A DNA stretch of 64,000 nt, taken from assembly GCF_019042735.1 (NCBI RefSeq), contig NZ_JAHQCR010000021.1:62001-126000 (forward strand). The letters are read 5' to 3'. This DNA comes from Evansella alkalicola. GTDB lineage: Bacteria; Bacillota; Bacilli; Bacillales; Salisediminibacteriaceae. Under the pieces are notes generated by a model. That model worked only from the letters and a program-made list of their open reading frames with translations, was not told the DNA's origin and ran no database searches. A program made the position numbers and the translations under genes. Positions 52,523 through 61,656 of the stretch are shown piece after piece. Numbering within the stretch: position 1 is the stretch's first letter; every line of letters starts with the position of its first letter.

Positions 52523-53965
52523 TCATCTAGCTTCATGTACTTTTAATTGTTTTCCTTTTACGGTCCTTGTTTTCATTTCCTGTAATACAATAGAGCCTTT
52601 TCCGTTTAAGATATCCACGTACGTCGCTATTTGTTCCACAGATATAATCCCGATATCCTCTGCTGTGATCCCTGGTATACTTGTGATTGTTCCAACGAAA
52701 TCAACGGCACGGAGCTTTTTCCTCTTCCCACCATTAAAGTAAAGCTTCATGATATCTTTACTTAGAACAGCACTTTTATCTTTTTTCAAAACAGATAGCT
52801 TGTGCATTTTTTCCTCAAAAGTAGCTTTGTTTGCTGAAACGTCAACCCTAGTTGGTGCCTCACCAACCGGTATGGAAAAGCCTAAATACTTTTCGATAGG
52901 AGGAATATACTTCTTTTCAAAAGGAGTAACAAATGATATTGCTTTCCCTTCCTTCCCTGCACGCCCGGTTCGGCCAGTTCGATGGACATAGCTTTCTTTT
53001 TCCGAAGGGAGATCGTAATTGATCACTAAAGAAATATCCTCAATATCAATTCCCCTTGCTGCCACATCTGTAGCTACAAGATAGCGGAACTTTCCACGCT
53101 TAAAATCACTCATAACGGAAAATCGTTCTCCTTGTTCGAGACCACCATGAATTTTTTCACAAGAATAGTTAGCTTGTTTCAATTCAACGAATAGGTCATT
53201 GACCTTTTCTTGCGTTCCACAAAAGATAATACAACTGTCAGGGTTCTCCACAGTAGTTATATCCATAAGAAGTCCAAGTTTGTCCGCTTCCTTCACTTCA
53301 AACAAGGAATGCTCAATTTTAGCAGTGGTTACACCTGTTCCAGCAACCTCCACGAGGACAGGCTCATTCATATATGTCTGACTAATGCGTTCTACATCAC
53401 CACGAATCGTTGCGGAAAAAATTGATGTGACTCTGTTCGTAGGAAGCACTTCAATTATTCCTTCCACTTGTTCCAGGAATCCCATGTTAAACATTTCATC
53501 TGCCTCATCGATGATAAGGTAGCTGATCTTTTCTAAGGATAAGGTTTCTTTTTGAATATGATCGTACACCCGACCTGGTGTCCCTACAACAATATGTGTT
53601 TTTTGTTTCAATTCTTGTTGCTGTCTTTTAAAAGGCTGTTTTCCGTATATCGCAGTTGCTTTCACTCTTTTAAATCGCCCAATATTAGTTAGATCTTCTT
53701 TTATTTGTGCTGCAAGCTCCCGCGTTGGCGTGAGGATCAATGCTTGTGGTTTGTTTTCCTCCCATTCAACCAATTCGCATAGGGGGATTCCAAACGCTGC
53801 AGTTTTTCCACTACCGGTCTGGGATTTCACCACTAAATCTTTCTTATCCAATGCAAGGGGTATAACCCTCTGTTGTACTTCTGTAGGTTGTTGATATTTC
53901 AATTCCTTTAAGGCTCGTGTTATTTCTTCGCTAAGTTGATAATCGTTAAAGTCTGTTCTATTCAT
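52523..53965 (-). CDS. dbpA: DEAD-box RNA helicase DbpA (YxiN)
   Basis: This ATP-dependent RNA helicase acts in 50S ribosome assembly and is activated by 23S rRNA hairpin 92. The 480-residue protein has the Q motif, SQTGSGKT (Walker A), PTRELA, DEAD, SAT, ARGIDIED and HRTGRTGRAG. The C-terminal 75 residues form the DbpA RNA-binding domain (KKLRAVDFVGTITSIPGITA), which distinguishes it from CshA-type helicases. It is monocistronic. Confidence 0.92.
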   Translation of the reverse strand: MNRTDFNDYQLSEEITRALKELKYQQPTEVQQRVIPLALDKKDLVVKSQTGSGKTAAFGIPLCELVEWEENKPQALILTPTRELAAQIKEDLTNIGRFKRVKATAIYGKQPFKRQQQELKQKTHIVVGTPGRVYDHIQKETLSLEKISYLIIDEADEMFNMGFLEQVEGIIEVLPTNRVTSIFSATIRGDVERISQTYMNEPVLVEVAGTGVTTAKIEHSLFEVKEADKLGLLMDITTVENPDSCIIFCGTQEKVNDLFVELKQANYSCEKIHGGLEQGERFSVMSDFKRGKFRYLVATDVAARGIDIEDISLVINYDLPSEKESYVHRTGRTGRAGKEGKAISFVTPFEKKYIPPIEKYLGFSIPVGEAPTRVDVSANKATFEEKMHKLSVLKKDKSAVLSKDIMKLYFNGGKRKKLRAVDFVGTITSIPGITAEDIGIISVEQIATYVDILNGKGSIVLQEMKTRTVKGKQLKVHEAR

Positions 53966-54081
53966 TCTGAAACCTCATTTTTATTTAAATTTATAATTCT
54001 TTGGCATACCTATGCATTATACAGTAGTTTGGCACTTGCCACTCACTTATTTTTTTCTCATAAAAATAATTCTCTAGCTTT

Positions 54082-54146
54082 TACTAATAATCTTTATTAG
54101 TATTTACTACCAGTAGTGACTTTCATGCTCAATTTGGTGTAAAATG
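54082..54146 (+). promoter_or_regulatory. Two adjacent dyads and promoter upstream of the ASCH gene
   Basis: TACTAATAA-TCT-TTATTAGTA (54082-54102) is a perfect 9+3+9 palindrome and ACTAC-CA-GTAGT (54106-54117) a perfect 5+2+5 one. A weak promoter GTGACT-18-TAAAAT follows. They may be operators, or the first may be a hairpin ending transcription from upstream. Confidence 0.4.
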
Positions 54147-54172
54147 TGTAATAGAGATAAGGGGGATATAAC

Positions 54173-54514
54173 ATGAGTATTGAAGAAACTTTACCACCAA
54201 AAACATGTGAAATTGATAGACTAATTACAAAGCCAGAAGATATTGAAAAAGCACTTGCTGGAAAGAAAACTGCAACACGAAGGAATGGCAGATACGCTGA
54301 TCCTGGAGAAATAATGGTGCTGGAAGGTAAACGTTTTAAAGTAGAGCGTGTATACCGACAGACGTTAGGTGATCTAACGGACGAAATAGCAGTACAAGAG
54401 GGATACAATAACTTAGAAGAATATAAAAATTCTATACTATCCATTCACCCAGGAATGCCTTGGAAACCACAAATGAAGGTATGGGTGCATGAGTTTAAAG
54501 CAGAGACTGAATAA
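54173..54514 (+). CDS. ASCH-domain protein
   Basis: The 113-residue protein consists of one ASCH domain, a PUA-like beta barrel. The family-typical GKKTATRRNGRYADPGE (about 31-47) and the C-terminal WVHEFK strand are visible. ASCH proteins bind RNA or nucleobases, and some act as amidohydrolases on N4-acetylcytidine; this longer one cannot be assigned. GATAAGGGGG lies before the ATG and a clear terminator follows. Confidence 0.78.
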   Translation: MSIEETLPPKTCEIDRLITKPEDIEKALAGKKTATRRNGRYADPGEIMVLEGKRFKVERVYRQTLGDLTDEIAVQEGYNNLEEYKNSILSIHPGMPWKPQMKVWVHEFKAETE

Positions 54515-54556
54515 GTTGTAATTTTGTCTTTTATCGATTGATTCAACATAAATAAT

Positions 54557-54598
54557 AAGCCAGATACCATGGTTTTCATGGAATCTGGCTTGTTTTCG
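54557..54598 (+). terminator. Terminator of the ASCH gene
   Basis: AAGCCAGATACCATG pairs with CATGGAATCTGGCTT with one mismatch, then GTTTT. Confidence 0.9.
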
Positions 54599-54727
54599 AT
54601 TTAGCACATTTCTTTTTATATACGACTCCCCTATCCACCCTCACGAATAGAAAATCAATACCTGGTAGTAAACTGTTTTGGTGTGTAAAAAGTAAATTTG
54701 TAAGTATTCCTGGGTATAAATTGTTAA

Positions 54728-54840
54728 AGTGAGGACTTGAACCTCTTTGGATCCCCCGAAATCCGTACCAATCATACAACTTTGACCTGTTGTTAGGTTT
54801 GGTATTCGCCTTTTCTTATTCGCTACCAACTACACTACCT
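54728..54840 (-). other. tRNA-like sequence (degenerate or pseudo-tRNA)
   Basis: On the minus strand, TAGTTGGTAGCG (54832-54821) looks like a tRNA D-arm. GAGGTTCAAGTCCTC (54745-54731) is a perfect T-arm with the canonical GGTTCAAGTCC loop. Between them lie 75 bases, more than any normal tRNA, with two hairpins (ACCTaacaacAGGT and GGAT...ATCC). The acceptor arms pair over only about three positions and no CCA follows. It is not a functional standard tRNA. Pseudo-tRNAs are known in the Bacillus cereus group, so a conserved tRNA-like RNA is possible. The rest of the 338-bp gap holds only the ASCH terminator. Confidence 0.5.
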
Positions 54841-54852
54841 ATTAAATAACTA

Positions 54853-55311
54853 CTACTCCATTAGATCTGTTCTCCAATTTAACTCCTGTATTTTCACGTC
54901 TAACAGTCTATATTTCTGCGACAGTTCGTCTACATACTTTTGCGTTTCTTTTACATTTATTGTAGTAACATACTTTATTTCTGACCTAGAGTAACGATCA
55001 TGTCTCATAGTGGCTTCTTCTAACATGTTACTATAGAACTTTCTTTCCTGACCTATTATGTCACGATTGATGAGTGCGTCAGCCAAAGTTTCATTATTAT
55101 CAAATGACGTCTCTATATTTGTACGATTAATTTTTTGAATGAGTTGTTTTACCTTACCTAAGAGACTAGTTAACTCTTCCATCAAAACTTTAGGCTCCTC
55201 AGTAGGCTGATCTCCCTCTTGGACTCTAGCATTTTGAACCAAGCGATTTTTTAATTGTTCTACTCTTTTTTGATAATCTGCACGTAATATTAAAGCTTCA
55301 GCTAATTTCAT
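54853..55311 (-). CDS. DIP1984-family protein
   Basis: The 152-residue helical protein has the diagnostic N-terminus MKLAEALILRADYQKRVEQL and the internal IQKINRTNIET motif of the DIP1984 (septicolysin-like) family. The C-terminus ends in KIQELNWRTDL. Family function is not established. GAGGGG precedes the ATG. It is a single gene whose upstream neighbour is nadA on the same strand. Confidence 0.85.
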   Translation of the reverse strand: MKLAEALILRADYQKRVEQLKNRLVQNARVQEGDQPTEEPKVLMEELTSLLGKVKQLIQKINRTNIETSFDNNETLADALINRDIIGQERKFYSNMLEEATMRHDRYSRSEIKYVTTINVKETQKYVDELSQKYRLLDVKIQELNWRTDLME

Positions 55312-55434
55312 CGAATCCCCTCTTATTAACTTATTTTTCCTGTTTATTTACATTCTCCCTATTCCCTTCACTTTCCTTCTTTTATTTTTCAAAAGGGGGC
55401 TGTATTGCTACACAAATTAAGCAACCTAAGTAAA

Positions 55435-56544
55435 CTAAACAAACTGGAACATTCGCTCAATCGCAGTTTTTGCAAGTGCTGATTTTTCAGCATCTACTTT
55501 AATTTTGTTTACAGGCTTCCCACTTACAATTTGATCCAGTGACCATACAAAGTGTGGCAGGTCGATACGATTCATTGTTAAACATGGGCACATTTCTGGA
55601 TTTAAGGAAACTATATCCTTATCCGTATGCACTTGAATCAAGCGATTCACAAGATTCATTTCCGTGCCGATTGCCCACTTACTTCCTGGAGGAGCTTCTT
55701 TTATTTTATTTATAATATATTTCGTAGATCCATTATAATCAGAAGCTGTCACTACCTCATGGGTACATTCTGGATGAACTAAAATATGTCGATCTGGTTC
55801 CTTTTCCCTAAGGTCATGGATATGCTGCATTCGGAAGTTCTCATGAACAGAGCAATGACCTTTCCACAAAATCATCTGCATGTCGTCCAAGTTTTCAGTA
55901 GGACCTTCGAACTCATCTGATATAGGATTCCAAACAATCATTTCTTCAAGAGGGATTCCTAAATCAAATGCTGTATTTCTCCCTAAATGCTGGTCTGGTA
56001 AAAACAATACCCTTTTTTTCTGGCTTAGGGCCCATTTTAACATTTTGTGAGCATTGGATGATGTAACAGTTGCACCACCGTGTTTTCCAACAAATGCTTT
56101 AATTTCGGCAGTTGAATTAACATATGTTAACGGAATAATCGTGTCACCAAACGTCTCTTGAAGCTTCTGCCACGCCCGTTCCGTTTGCTCCATATTAGCC
56201 ATATCTGCCATGGAACAGCCGGCGCGCATATCAGGTAAAACCACTGTTTGATGATCCCCAGTTAATATATCAGCTGTCTCAGCCATAAAATGAACACCAC
56301 AAAATACGATATATTCTGCATCTTGGTTTTCTGCAGAAACTTGTGCAAGTTGTAAAGAGTCCCCTGTTGCATCAGCAAATTCAATGACTTCATCCTTTTG
56401 ATAATGATGTCCAGGTATAAAAAGTCTGTTCCCTAACTCCTTTTTTATCTCCCACGCTCTCTTTTTTAAATCCTGAGGAGCCATTTTCTTATACTCCTCA
56501 GGTAAAGTTTCATTTAAGCCCTTGAATAAATCCGTGCCTAGCAT
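55435..56544 (-). CDS. nadA: Quinolinate synthase
   Basis: NadA condenses iminosuccinate with dihydroxyacetone phosphate to quinolinate using a 4Fe-4S cluster. The 369-residue protein is of the long Bacillus type. Candidate cluster cysteines lie in CGVHFMAE, CSMADMANME and the C-terminal CPCLTMNR, and HPECTHEV is also conserved. GGAGGGG precedes the ATG, which lies one base after the nadC stop. It is the last gene of nadB-nadC-nadA. Confidence 0.95.
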   Translation of the reverse strand: MLGTDLFKGLNETLPEEYKKMAPQDLKKRAWEIKKELGNRLFIPGHHYQKDEVIEFADATGDSLQLAQVSAENQDAEYIVFCGVHFMAETADILTGDHQTVVLPDMRAGCSMADMANMEQTERAWQKLQETFGDTIIPLTYVNSTAEIKAFVGKHGGATVTSSNAHKMLKWALSQKKRVLFLPDQHLGRNTAFDLGIPLEEMIVWNPISDEFEGPTENLDDMQMILWKGHCSVHENFRMQHIHDLREKEPDRHILVHPECTHEVVTASDYNGSTKYIINKIKEAPPGSKWAIGTEMNLVNRLIQVHTDKDIVSLNPEMCPCLTMNRIDLPHFVWSLDQIVSGKPVNKIKVDAEKSALAKTAIERMFQFV

Positions 56545-56545
56545 G

Positions 56546-57388
56546 TTACCCCTCCCTGTTAATTTGAATATCTAGACTAATATCTAACGCTTTCGCAGAA
56601 TGTGTTAACGCTCCAATGGAAATATAGTCAACCCCAGTTTTTCCGAACTCCGGTAACGTCTCAAGTGTTATTCCTCCTGAAACTTCCGTAATAATAGACG
56701 GTGGTACTTCATTTCGCCATTGGATCGCTTGTTCAACTGTGGAATTATCGAACATAATGACATCTGCGCCAGCTTCCACCGCTTCCTTCACATCTGCTAC
56801 GGACTCTGCTTCTACCTCGATTTTTATCATATGGCCTGCCTTTTCACGGACTTTTGTGACGGCTGCTGTAATGGAACCGCATCTAGCAATATGATTATCC
56901 TTAATCATTACGGCATCATCTAAGCGCAATCTGTGATTAAAGCCTCCGCCACTAACAACGGCATGTTTTTCAAGCATCCTTAATCCTGGTGTAGTCTTTC
57001 TTGTATCACAAATTCTTGTTTGCGTTTCTCCTAAACGAGTTACTGCTTCTTGCGTTAAGGTTGCTATCCCACTCATGCGTTGAACAAGGTTAAGTAGCAC
57101 CCGTTCGGAAGACAAAATATCAACTGTAGGGCCTGTCACCTCTGCAATAACATCACCAGGCTCAAGATTGTCACCGTCTCTTTTCAGTAATGTTAAATCA
57201 ATGTCTGATTGCAAAAGCTTATAACCCTCGATTAATACCTCTTCTCCTGCAAACACACCTTTACTTTTAGCTAAAAATATTGCCTTTGTGATTTCATTAG
57301 AGAAGATCCATTCAGATGTTCTGTCTCCAAAACCTAAGTCCTCTTTCATAAATTGCATGAGCTGTTCCCTAAGCAATAATTTATTCAT
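56546..57388 (-). CDS. nadC: Nicotinate-nucleotide pyrophosphorylase (carboxylating)
   Basis: NadC turns quinolinate and PRPP into nicotinate mononucleotide. The 280-residue protein has RMSGIATLT, CDTRKTTPGLRMLEKHAVVSG and KDNHIA substrate-binding motifs, and VSGGI and SIGALTHS near the end. It overlaps nadB by 4 bases. Confidence 0.95.
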   Translation of the reverse strand: MNKLLLREQLMQFMKEDLGFGDRTSEWIFSNEITKAIFLAKSKGVFAGEEVLIEGYKLLQSDIDLTLLKRDGDNLEPGDVIAEVTGPTVDILSSERVLLNLVQRMSGIATLTQEAVTRLGETQTRICDTRKTTPGLRMLEKHAVVSGGGFNHRLRLDDAVMIKDNHIARCGSITAAVTKVREKAGHMIKIEVEAESVADVKEAVEAGADVIMFDNSTVEQAIQWRNEVPPSIITEVSGGITLETLPEFGKTGVDYISIGALTHSAKALDISLDIQINREG

Positions 57389-58959
57389 AGTTTCATACTC
57401 TCCCTCTTATTCTCTTTGGACCTTTGTATAAAAATCTGTTTTCCACATGCATAAGCATTCTTGCTTGCTGGATAATCTGTACGATAATGGGCTCCCCTAC
57501 TTTCTTTCCTCTCTAAAGCAGACTTTGTAATCAACCACGCTGTAATTAACATATTGGAACGCTCGATCGTTTCATGAGTCCAAGATATGCGTTTATTGCT
57601 CTCTAATTTTTCTACATCATAATCCATTAACCACTTTAAGAGTCTCTTCATGGAATGCTCGTTTCGCTCCACTCCTAGAGCTTGGGACACCCTTTGCTGA
57701 ATTTCAGATCTTTCAGGTAGAACCGGCTCTGGTTTTCCAATGCCATTCTGATTAAGCTTCAACGGATTCATGCTTTTCCAATTCGCTGTTTTTTCCAACT
57801 CACGCTGGATTTTTTCTGCTGTCCGTTCTCCAAACACCAACGCTTCAAGGAGAGAATTACTAGCGAGCCGATTAGCCCCATGCACTCCTGTTCGAGCAAC
57901 CTCCCCAATTGCGAAAAGACCGGGCACAGTTGTTTTTCCAAAAGCATCAGTCACAATCCCTCCCATCAAAAAATGGGCACCAATCGTTACGGGTATTCTC
58001 CCTTCACTAATGGAAATCCCTCCGTTTACACACATGTCAAAAATCGCAGGAAAACGTGTTTCAAAGTTAGCTATAGATGAAATGTCTAAATAGATCTGAT
58101 TCCCTTCCATAGTCCTTCGCTCAATAACACGAGCTACTACATCTCTTGGAGCCAAATCTTTACTCGGGTGAACGCCGTCCATAATTTCATTTCCGTTTGA
58201 ATCTATTAATCTCGCACCCTCTCCCCGAAGAGCTTCTGAGGCAAGTCCCAATACTTTCTCTTTATGCTTAATAAGAGTCGGGTGAAATTGAATAAATTCG
58301 AGATCTGATAACAGTGCACCAGCGCGATATGCCATGGCAATTCCATCTCCAATTATTGATGGATCATTTGTTGTAGCTTCAAACAAACCTCCACAGCCTC
58401 CCGTAGCCAGTACTGTGACATGTGCACTATATTTCGTTGTCCCACCATCTTTTCGTTTGGTGTATACACCTTTACATATTCCATTATCAATCACTAAATC
58501 TATGACACTTTCGTTCTCGAAAACGTGTATGTTTGGTTGATGGCGTAGTTGACTATTTAAAAAAGACATCCACTGGGTACCTGTCCGATCTCCCCCAGCA
58601 TGAAGAATACGCCTTTTTGAATGGGCTCCCTCCATTCCAAGTGCCAGCTCTCCGTTTGATTTTTGATCAAATGTCATACCATGTAAAATCCACTGCATCA
58701 CTCGTTTTGGCCCCTCAGTAACAAGGGTTGAAACCATCTGTGAATCATTATGAAAGCAACCAGCTGTCAACGTATCCGTTAAGTGAAGGGAGGGGGAATC
58801 AGCCTTATGAATGGCTGCAGCAATACCACCTTGCGCACGCCAGGAATTACCATCTGTTTTTTTACCCTTTGTAAAAACCTTCACATTATTTTCCTTTGAT
58901 AATATGATAGCTGCTACAAGTGCAGACATGCCTGCTCCTACGATGATCACTTCTCGCAT
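57385..58959 (-). CDS. nadB: L-aspartate oxidase
   Basis: NadB is the FAD enzyme that oxidises aspartate to iminosuccinate. It has the dinucleotide motif VGAGMSALVAA, the FAD/substrate region SWRAQGGIAAA, the arginine-containing LRGEGARLI and the C-terminal GVHGANRLASNSLLEALVFG. AAAGGTG is placed for the ATG at 58959, three codons inside the frame. It is the first gene of nadBCA and is divergent from nifS. Confidence 0.94.
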   Translation of the reverse strand: MREVIIVGAGMSALVAAIILSKENNVKVFTKGKKTDGNSWRAQGGIAAAIHKADSPSLHLTDTLTAGCFHNDSQMVSTLVTEGPKRVMQWILHGMTFDQKSNGELALGMEGAHSKRRILHAGGDRTGTQWMSFLNSQLRHQPNIHVFENESVIDLVIDNGICKGVYTKRKDGGTTKYSAHVTVLATGGCGGLFEATTNDPSIIGDGIAMAYRAGALLSDLEFIQFHPTLIKHKEKVLGLASEALRGEGARLIDSNGNEIMDGVHPSKDLAPRDVVARVIERRTMEGNQIYLDISSIANFETRFPAIFDMCVNGGISISEGRIPVTIGAHFLMGGIVTDAFGKTTVPGLFAIGEVARTGVHGANRLASNSLLEALVFGERTAEKIQRELEKTANWKSMNPLKLNQNGIGKPEPVLPERSEIQQRVSQALGVERNEHSMKRLLKWLMDYDVEKLESNKRISWTHETIERSNMLITAWLITKSALERKESRGAHYRTDYPASKNAYACGKQIFIQRSKENKRESMKL

Positions 58960-58983
58960 TTTATACACCTTTCTTTACAACTG

Positions 58984-59025
58984 TCTTGACACCTATATTT
59001 ACATACTTTTAAACTAATGACAAGA
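58984..59025. promoter_or_regulatory. Divergent nadB/nifS promoters with candidate NiaR operator
   Basis: For nifS, TTGACA (58986-58991), 18 bases and TAAACT (59010-59015) make a good promoter. For nadB on the minus strand, TTGTCA (59023-59018) is the -35 box. Both -35 boxes sit in inverted half-sites TCTTGACA (58984-58991) and TGACAAGA (59018-59025). NiaR (YrxA) represses this same divergent pair in B. subtilis, so these are likely its binding half-sites. Confidence 0.6.
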
Positions 59026-59099
59026 GGATATTTTCATTTGTTCATGAATGACATTTTCCTTTTTCAAAGATTACAAGCCAAAATGAATGAGGGATAAAT

Positions 59100-60287
59100 A
59101 TGATTTATTTAGATCATGCCGCAACTACGCCAATGTCCAGGACTGCCCTGGACGTATATGTAAAAGCAGCAGAAGAATTTTTCGCTAATCCGAGTAGCTT
59201 ACATGAGCAAGGGGATAAAACGAAACAGTTGTTAGATAAATGCCGCAGTGAATTGAGCCAATTAATACATGCACATTCAGATGAAATATATTTTACTAGC
59301 GGTGGAACAGAATCTAATATAAGGGCACTTCAATCCTTGTACTTAGGGTGTAAGGATAAAGGAAACCATGTTATCACAACCGTATTAGAACACCCTTCCG
59401 TTCAATCCTTCTTTGTTGATTTAGAAAAAAACGGAGTTGAAGTTACTTATTTAGGAGTGGATACGAATGGTGTGATTTCCATTGAGGAATTAGAAAAATC
59501 ACTCCGTAGTGACACCATACTCGCATCAATACAGCACATAAATTCAGAAATTGGGGTAATCCAGCCAATCAGAGAAATAGGTAATCTGCTAAAAAAACAT
59601 GGTGTGCTTTTTCACAGCGATTGTGTCCAATCTTTCGGCAAGATTCCAATTGAGGTGGATACTTTCTCCATTGATGCTATCTCTATCTCAAGCCATAAAG
59701 TTTATGGACCAAAGGGAGTAGGAGCAGTCTATCTCTCAAGGAATACACCTTGGAAAGCTGTTGATGCATTCACAAGTCATGAGGGTGGATTTCGGCCTGG
59801 GACAGTTAATACACCTGGAATTGCAGCATTCACAACTGCCGCAGTTGATGCTGTTCATCAGCTCGATAATTCGATAAAATATATGTGGGAGCTTAGAGCT
59901 CTATTAATCAACGAATTAAGTGACATATCTCATCTCATTACAATAGAAGGTGGCACTGATTCCGAAAAACAATTACCACACATTATTGGGTTGGGGATTA
60001 AAGGCATAGAAGGACAATATATGCTCCTCACATTAGATCGTCACGGAGTCTGTATCTCTACTGGAAGTGCCTGTCAAGCAGGTAAACAAGATCCATCGAT
60101 TGCCATGAAAGCACTTGGTAAATCGACTCAAGAAGCAAAGCGCTTTTTTCGTATTTCATTAGGGCGACATACGACTCAAGAAGAGATAATTGAAACGGCA
60201 AAACAAATGAAAGCATGTGTGTATGAGAAGGAGGGGATCAAACATGACAGACAAACGAAAATGGCTTGGGGAAGAACGGAGAAGTAA
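59100..60287 (+). CDS. nifS: Cysteine desulfurase of the NAD cluster
   Basis: This PLP cysteine desulfurase of 395 residues has the start MIYLDHAATTPMS, the PLP lysine in SISSHKVYGPKGVGA and the persulfide cysteine in STGSACQAG. The gene sits in the nad cluster, so it likely supplies sulfur for the NadA Fe-S cluster (NadS role). It overlaps niaR by 44 bases. Confidence 0.92.
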   Translation: MIYLDHAATTPMSRTALDVYVKAAEEFFANPSSLHEQGDKTKQLLDKCRSELSQLIHAHSDEIYFTSGGTESNIRALQSLYLGCKDKGNHVITTVLEHPSVQSFFVDLEKNGVEVTYLGVDTNGVISIEELEKSLRSDTILASIQHINSEIGVIQPIREIGNLLKKHGVLFHSDCVQSFGKIPIEVDTFSIDAISISSHKVYGPKGVGAVYLSRNTPWKAVDAFTSHEGGFRPGTVNTPGIAAFTTAAVDAVHQLDNSIKYMWELRALLINELSDISHLITIEGGTDSEKQLPHIIGLGIKGIEGQYMLLTLDRHGVCISTGSACQAGKQDPSIAMKALGKSTQEAKRFFRISLGRHTTQEEIIETAKQMKACVYEKEGIKHDRQTKMAWGRTEK

Positions 60288-60786
60288 AATATTGTCTTTG
60301 TTACAAGAAACATCGTCACCCTTAACTGGAGGGGCTTTAGCCGACAAATTAAATGTGAGCAGACAAGTAGTCGTTCAAGATATTTCCCTCTTAAAAGCAA
60401 GAAACATTCCCATCACTGCGACAAGCCAAGGGTATGTTCTAACAGAAGAAAAAGGGAATACCCTTCCATACTCACGACTAGTCCCTTGTAAACATTCCCC
60501 TGAGCGGACGGAGGAAGAATTACACTTGTTAGTAGATCATGGGATCATGGTTAAGGATGTGAAGATTAAGCATCCTGTTTATGGAGATATTTCTTCACCA
60601 ATTATGGTGAGCAATCGTAAAGAAGTGAAACAATTCCTTACTCGAATCAAGGAAACAGGTGCCTCTTTTCTATTAGAACTAACAGAAGGTATCCATTTCC
60701 ATACCCTTGAAGCAAAGTCAGAGGAAGACTTAGATGAAGCTCTAGCCGCATTGAATGAAGCAGGGATTTTGTTGGAGGAAAACTAA
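60244..60786 (+). CDS. niaR: Niacin-responsive repressor NiaR (YrxA)
   Basis: The N-terminal helix-turn-helix domain (RRSKILSLLQETSSPLTGGALADKLNVSRQVVVQDISLLK) is followed by a 3H ligand-binding domain with the histidines of LVDHGIMVKDVKIKHPVYG and EGIHFHTLE. GAAGGAGGGG fits the ATG at 60244. It lies within the end of nifS, so the two are translated together, and it should control the divergent promoters at 58984-59025. Confidence 0.92.
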   Translation: MTDKRKWLGEERRSKILSLLQETSSPLTGGALADKLNVSRQVVVQDISLLKARNIPITATSQGYVLTEEKGNTLPYSRLVPCKHSPERTEEELHLLVDHGIMVKDVKIKHPVYGDISSPIMVSNRKEVKQFLTRIKETGASFLLELTEGIHFHTLEAKSEEDLDEALAALNEAGILLEEN

Positions 60787-60797
60787 ATACTAAGAAA

Positions 60798-60830
60798 TGC
60801 GCAAGCGCCTTGGTCATCGGCCACAAAAGC
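60798..60830 (+). repeat. Fragment of a dispersed Bacillaceae repeat
   Basis: GCGCAAGCGCCTTGGTCATC followed by GGCCAC and AAAAGC resembles an interspersed motif I recall between genes of many Bacillus species. Only one copy is present in this window, so the call rests on memory alone. Confidence 0.35.
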
Positions 60831-60877
60831 TGAACTCTATTCCCTATTCTCGGTAAATGCAGATTAGAGTTCAGCTT
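60827..60877. terminator. Bidirectional terminator of niaR and the CcdA-like gene
   Basis: AAGCTGAACTCTA (60827-60839) pairs perfectly with TAGAGTTCAGCTT (60865-60877) between convergent genes. Confidence 0.88.
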
Positions 60878-60924
60878 CTATATTATGATTGACCCCATTC
60901 TTTATATCTTAGTAACATGTTTTT

Positions 60925-61656
60925 TTACCAAAACGTTAAAATATCTATTATTCCAATTAAGATCATCAAGCTTCCAGCTATTCTCTGAACGACCAAACCT
61001 ATCTTCCGACCCTTTTTCATAATTTTTCCGCTAAGTCCTAAATACCATATCAAGAAAATAACGAGAAGAAACGGTAGAGATGTTCCGAGAGCAAAAAGAC
61101 TTGGGAGTACTGCTCCGTATGCTGTTGATAAAGTAATGGGCATAAGCAGCATGAAAAAAAGGAGGAACATCGTCGGACAGAAACCAAGTGAAAAGCTAAA
61201 CCCAAGCATGAAAGCTCCCCATTTCCCTTTCCGCTCCTTTTCCATCGACGACTTTTTCCAAAGGTTTACTGACCATCGAATGGTAAACAACCCAAGCATA
61301 TATATACCAATTAATATGAGAATCGGGCCCAACAGCTTTCTAAAGCTTTCAAAAAATAGTGGGAGCTGTTGCTGAAACTCCTGTCCCAAAATGAATACAA
61401 TTAACCCGAGTCCAGAAAATGCTACGATTTTTCCTAACACAAAGAAAATGGTATCAGACCAAGATATACCCCGATTGATTGAATTTGTACCGTATAATGT
61501 GATGGCACTGACATTACTGGAAAACTGACATGGCGCCAATGCCCCTACCACCCCGAGCATGAGTGCAAATAAAAGTGGAAATGATTCCACACTATTAGCG
61601 ATATTCATGATCGGTTCCCTCAAAAAGACACTAAACTGATCGAAATAGTGATACAT
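60925..61656 (-). CDS. CcdA/TauE-like polytopic membrane protein
   Basis: This 243-residue protein has six hydrophobic segments. Two cysteines lie in GALAPCQFSSNVSAITLYG (segment 1) and GFCPTMFLLFFMLL (segment 4), the positions used by CcdA and DsbD-beta, though the contexts differ from the CcdA at 7535-8278. Proteins of this kind are annotated as cytochrome c biogenesis or sulfite-exporter-like. Thiol-disulfide or sulfur-compound transfer is likely; the partner is unknown. Its neighbours give no help. Confidence 0.72.
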   Translation of the reverse strand: MYHYFDQFSVFLREPIMNIANSVESFPLLFALMLGVVGALAPCQFSSNVSAITLYGTNSINRGISWSDTIFFVLGKIVAFSGLGLIVFILGQEFQQQLPLFFESFRKLLGPILILIGIYMLGLFTIRWSVNLWKKSSMEKERKGKWGAFMLGFSFSLGFCPTMFLLFFMLLMPITLSTAYGAVLPSLFALGTSLPFLLVIFLIWYLGLSGKIMKKGRKIGLVVQRIAGSLMILIGIIDILTFW

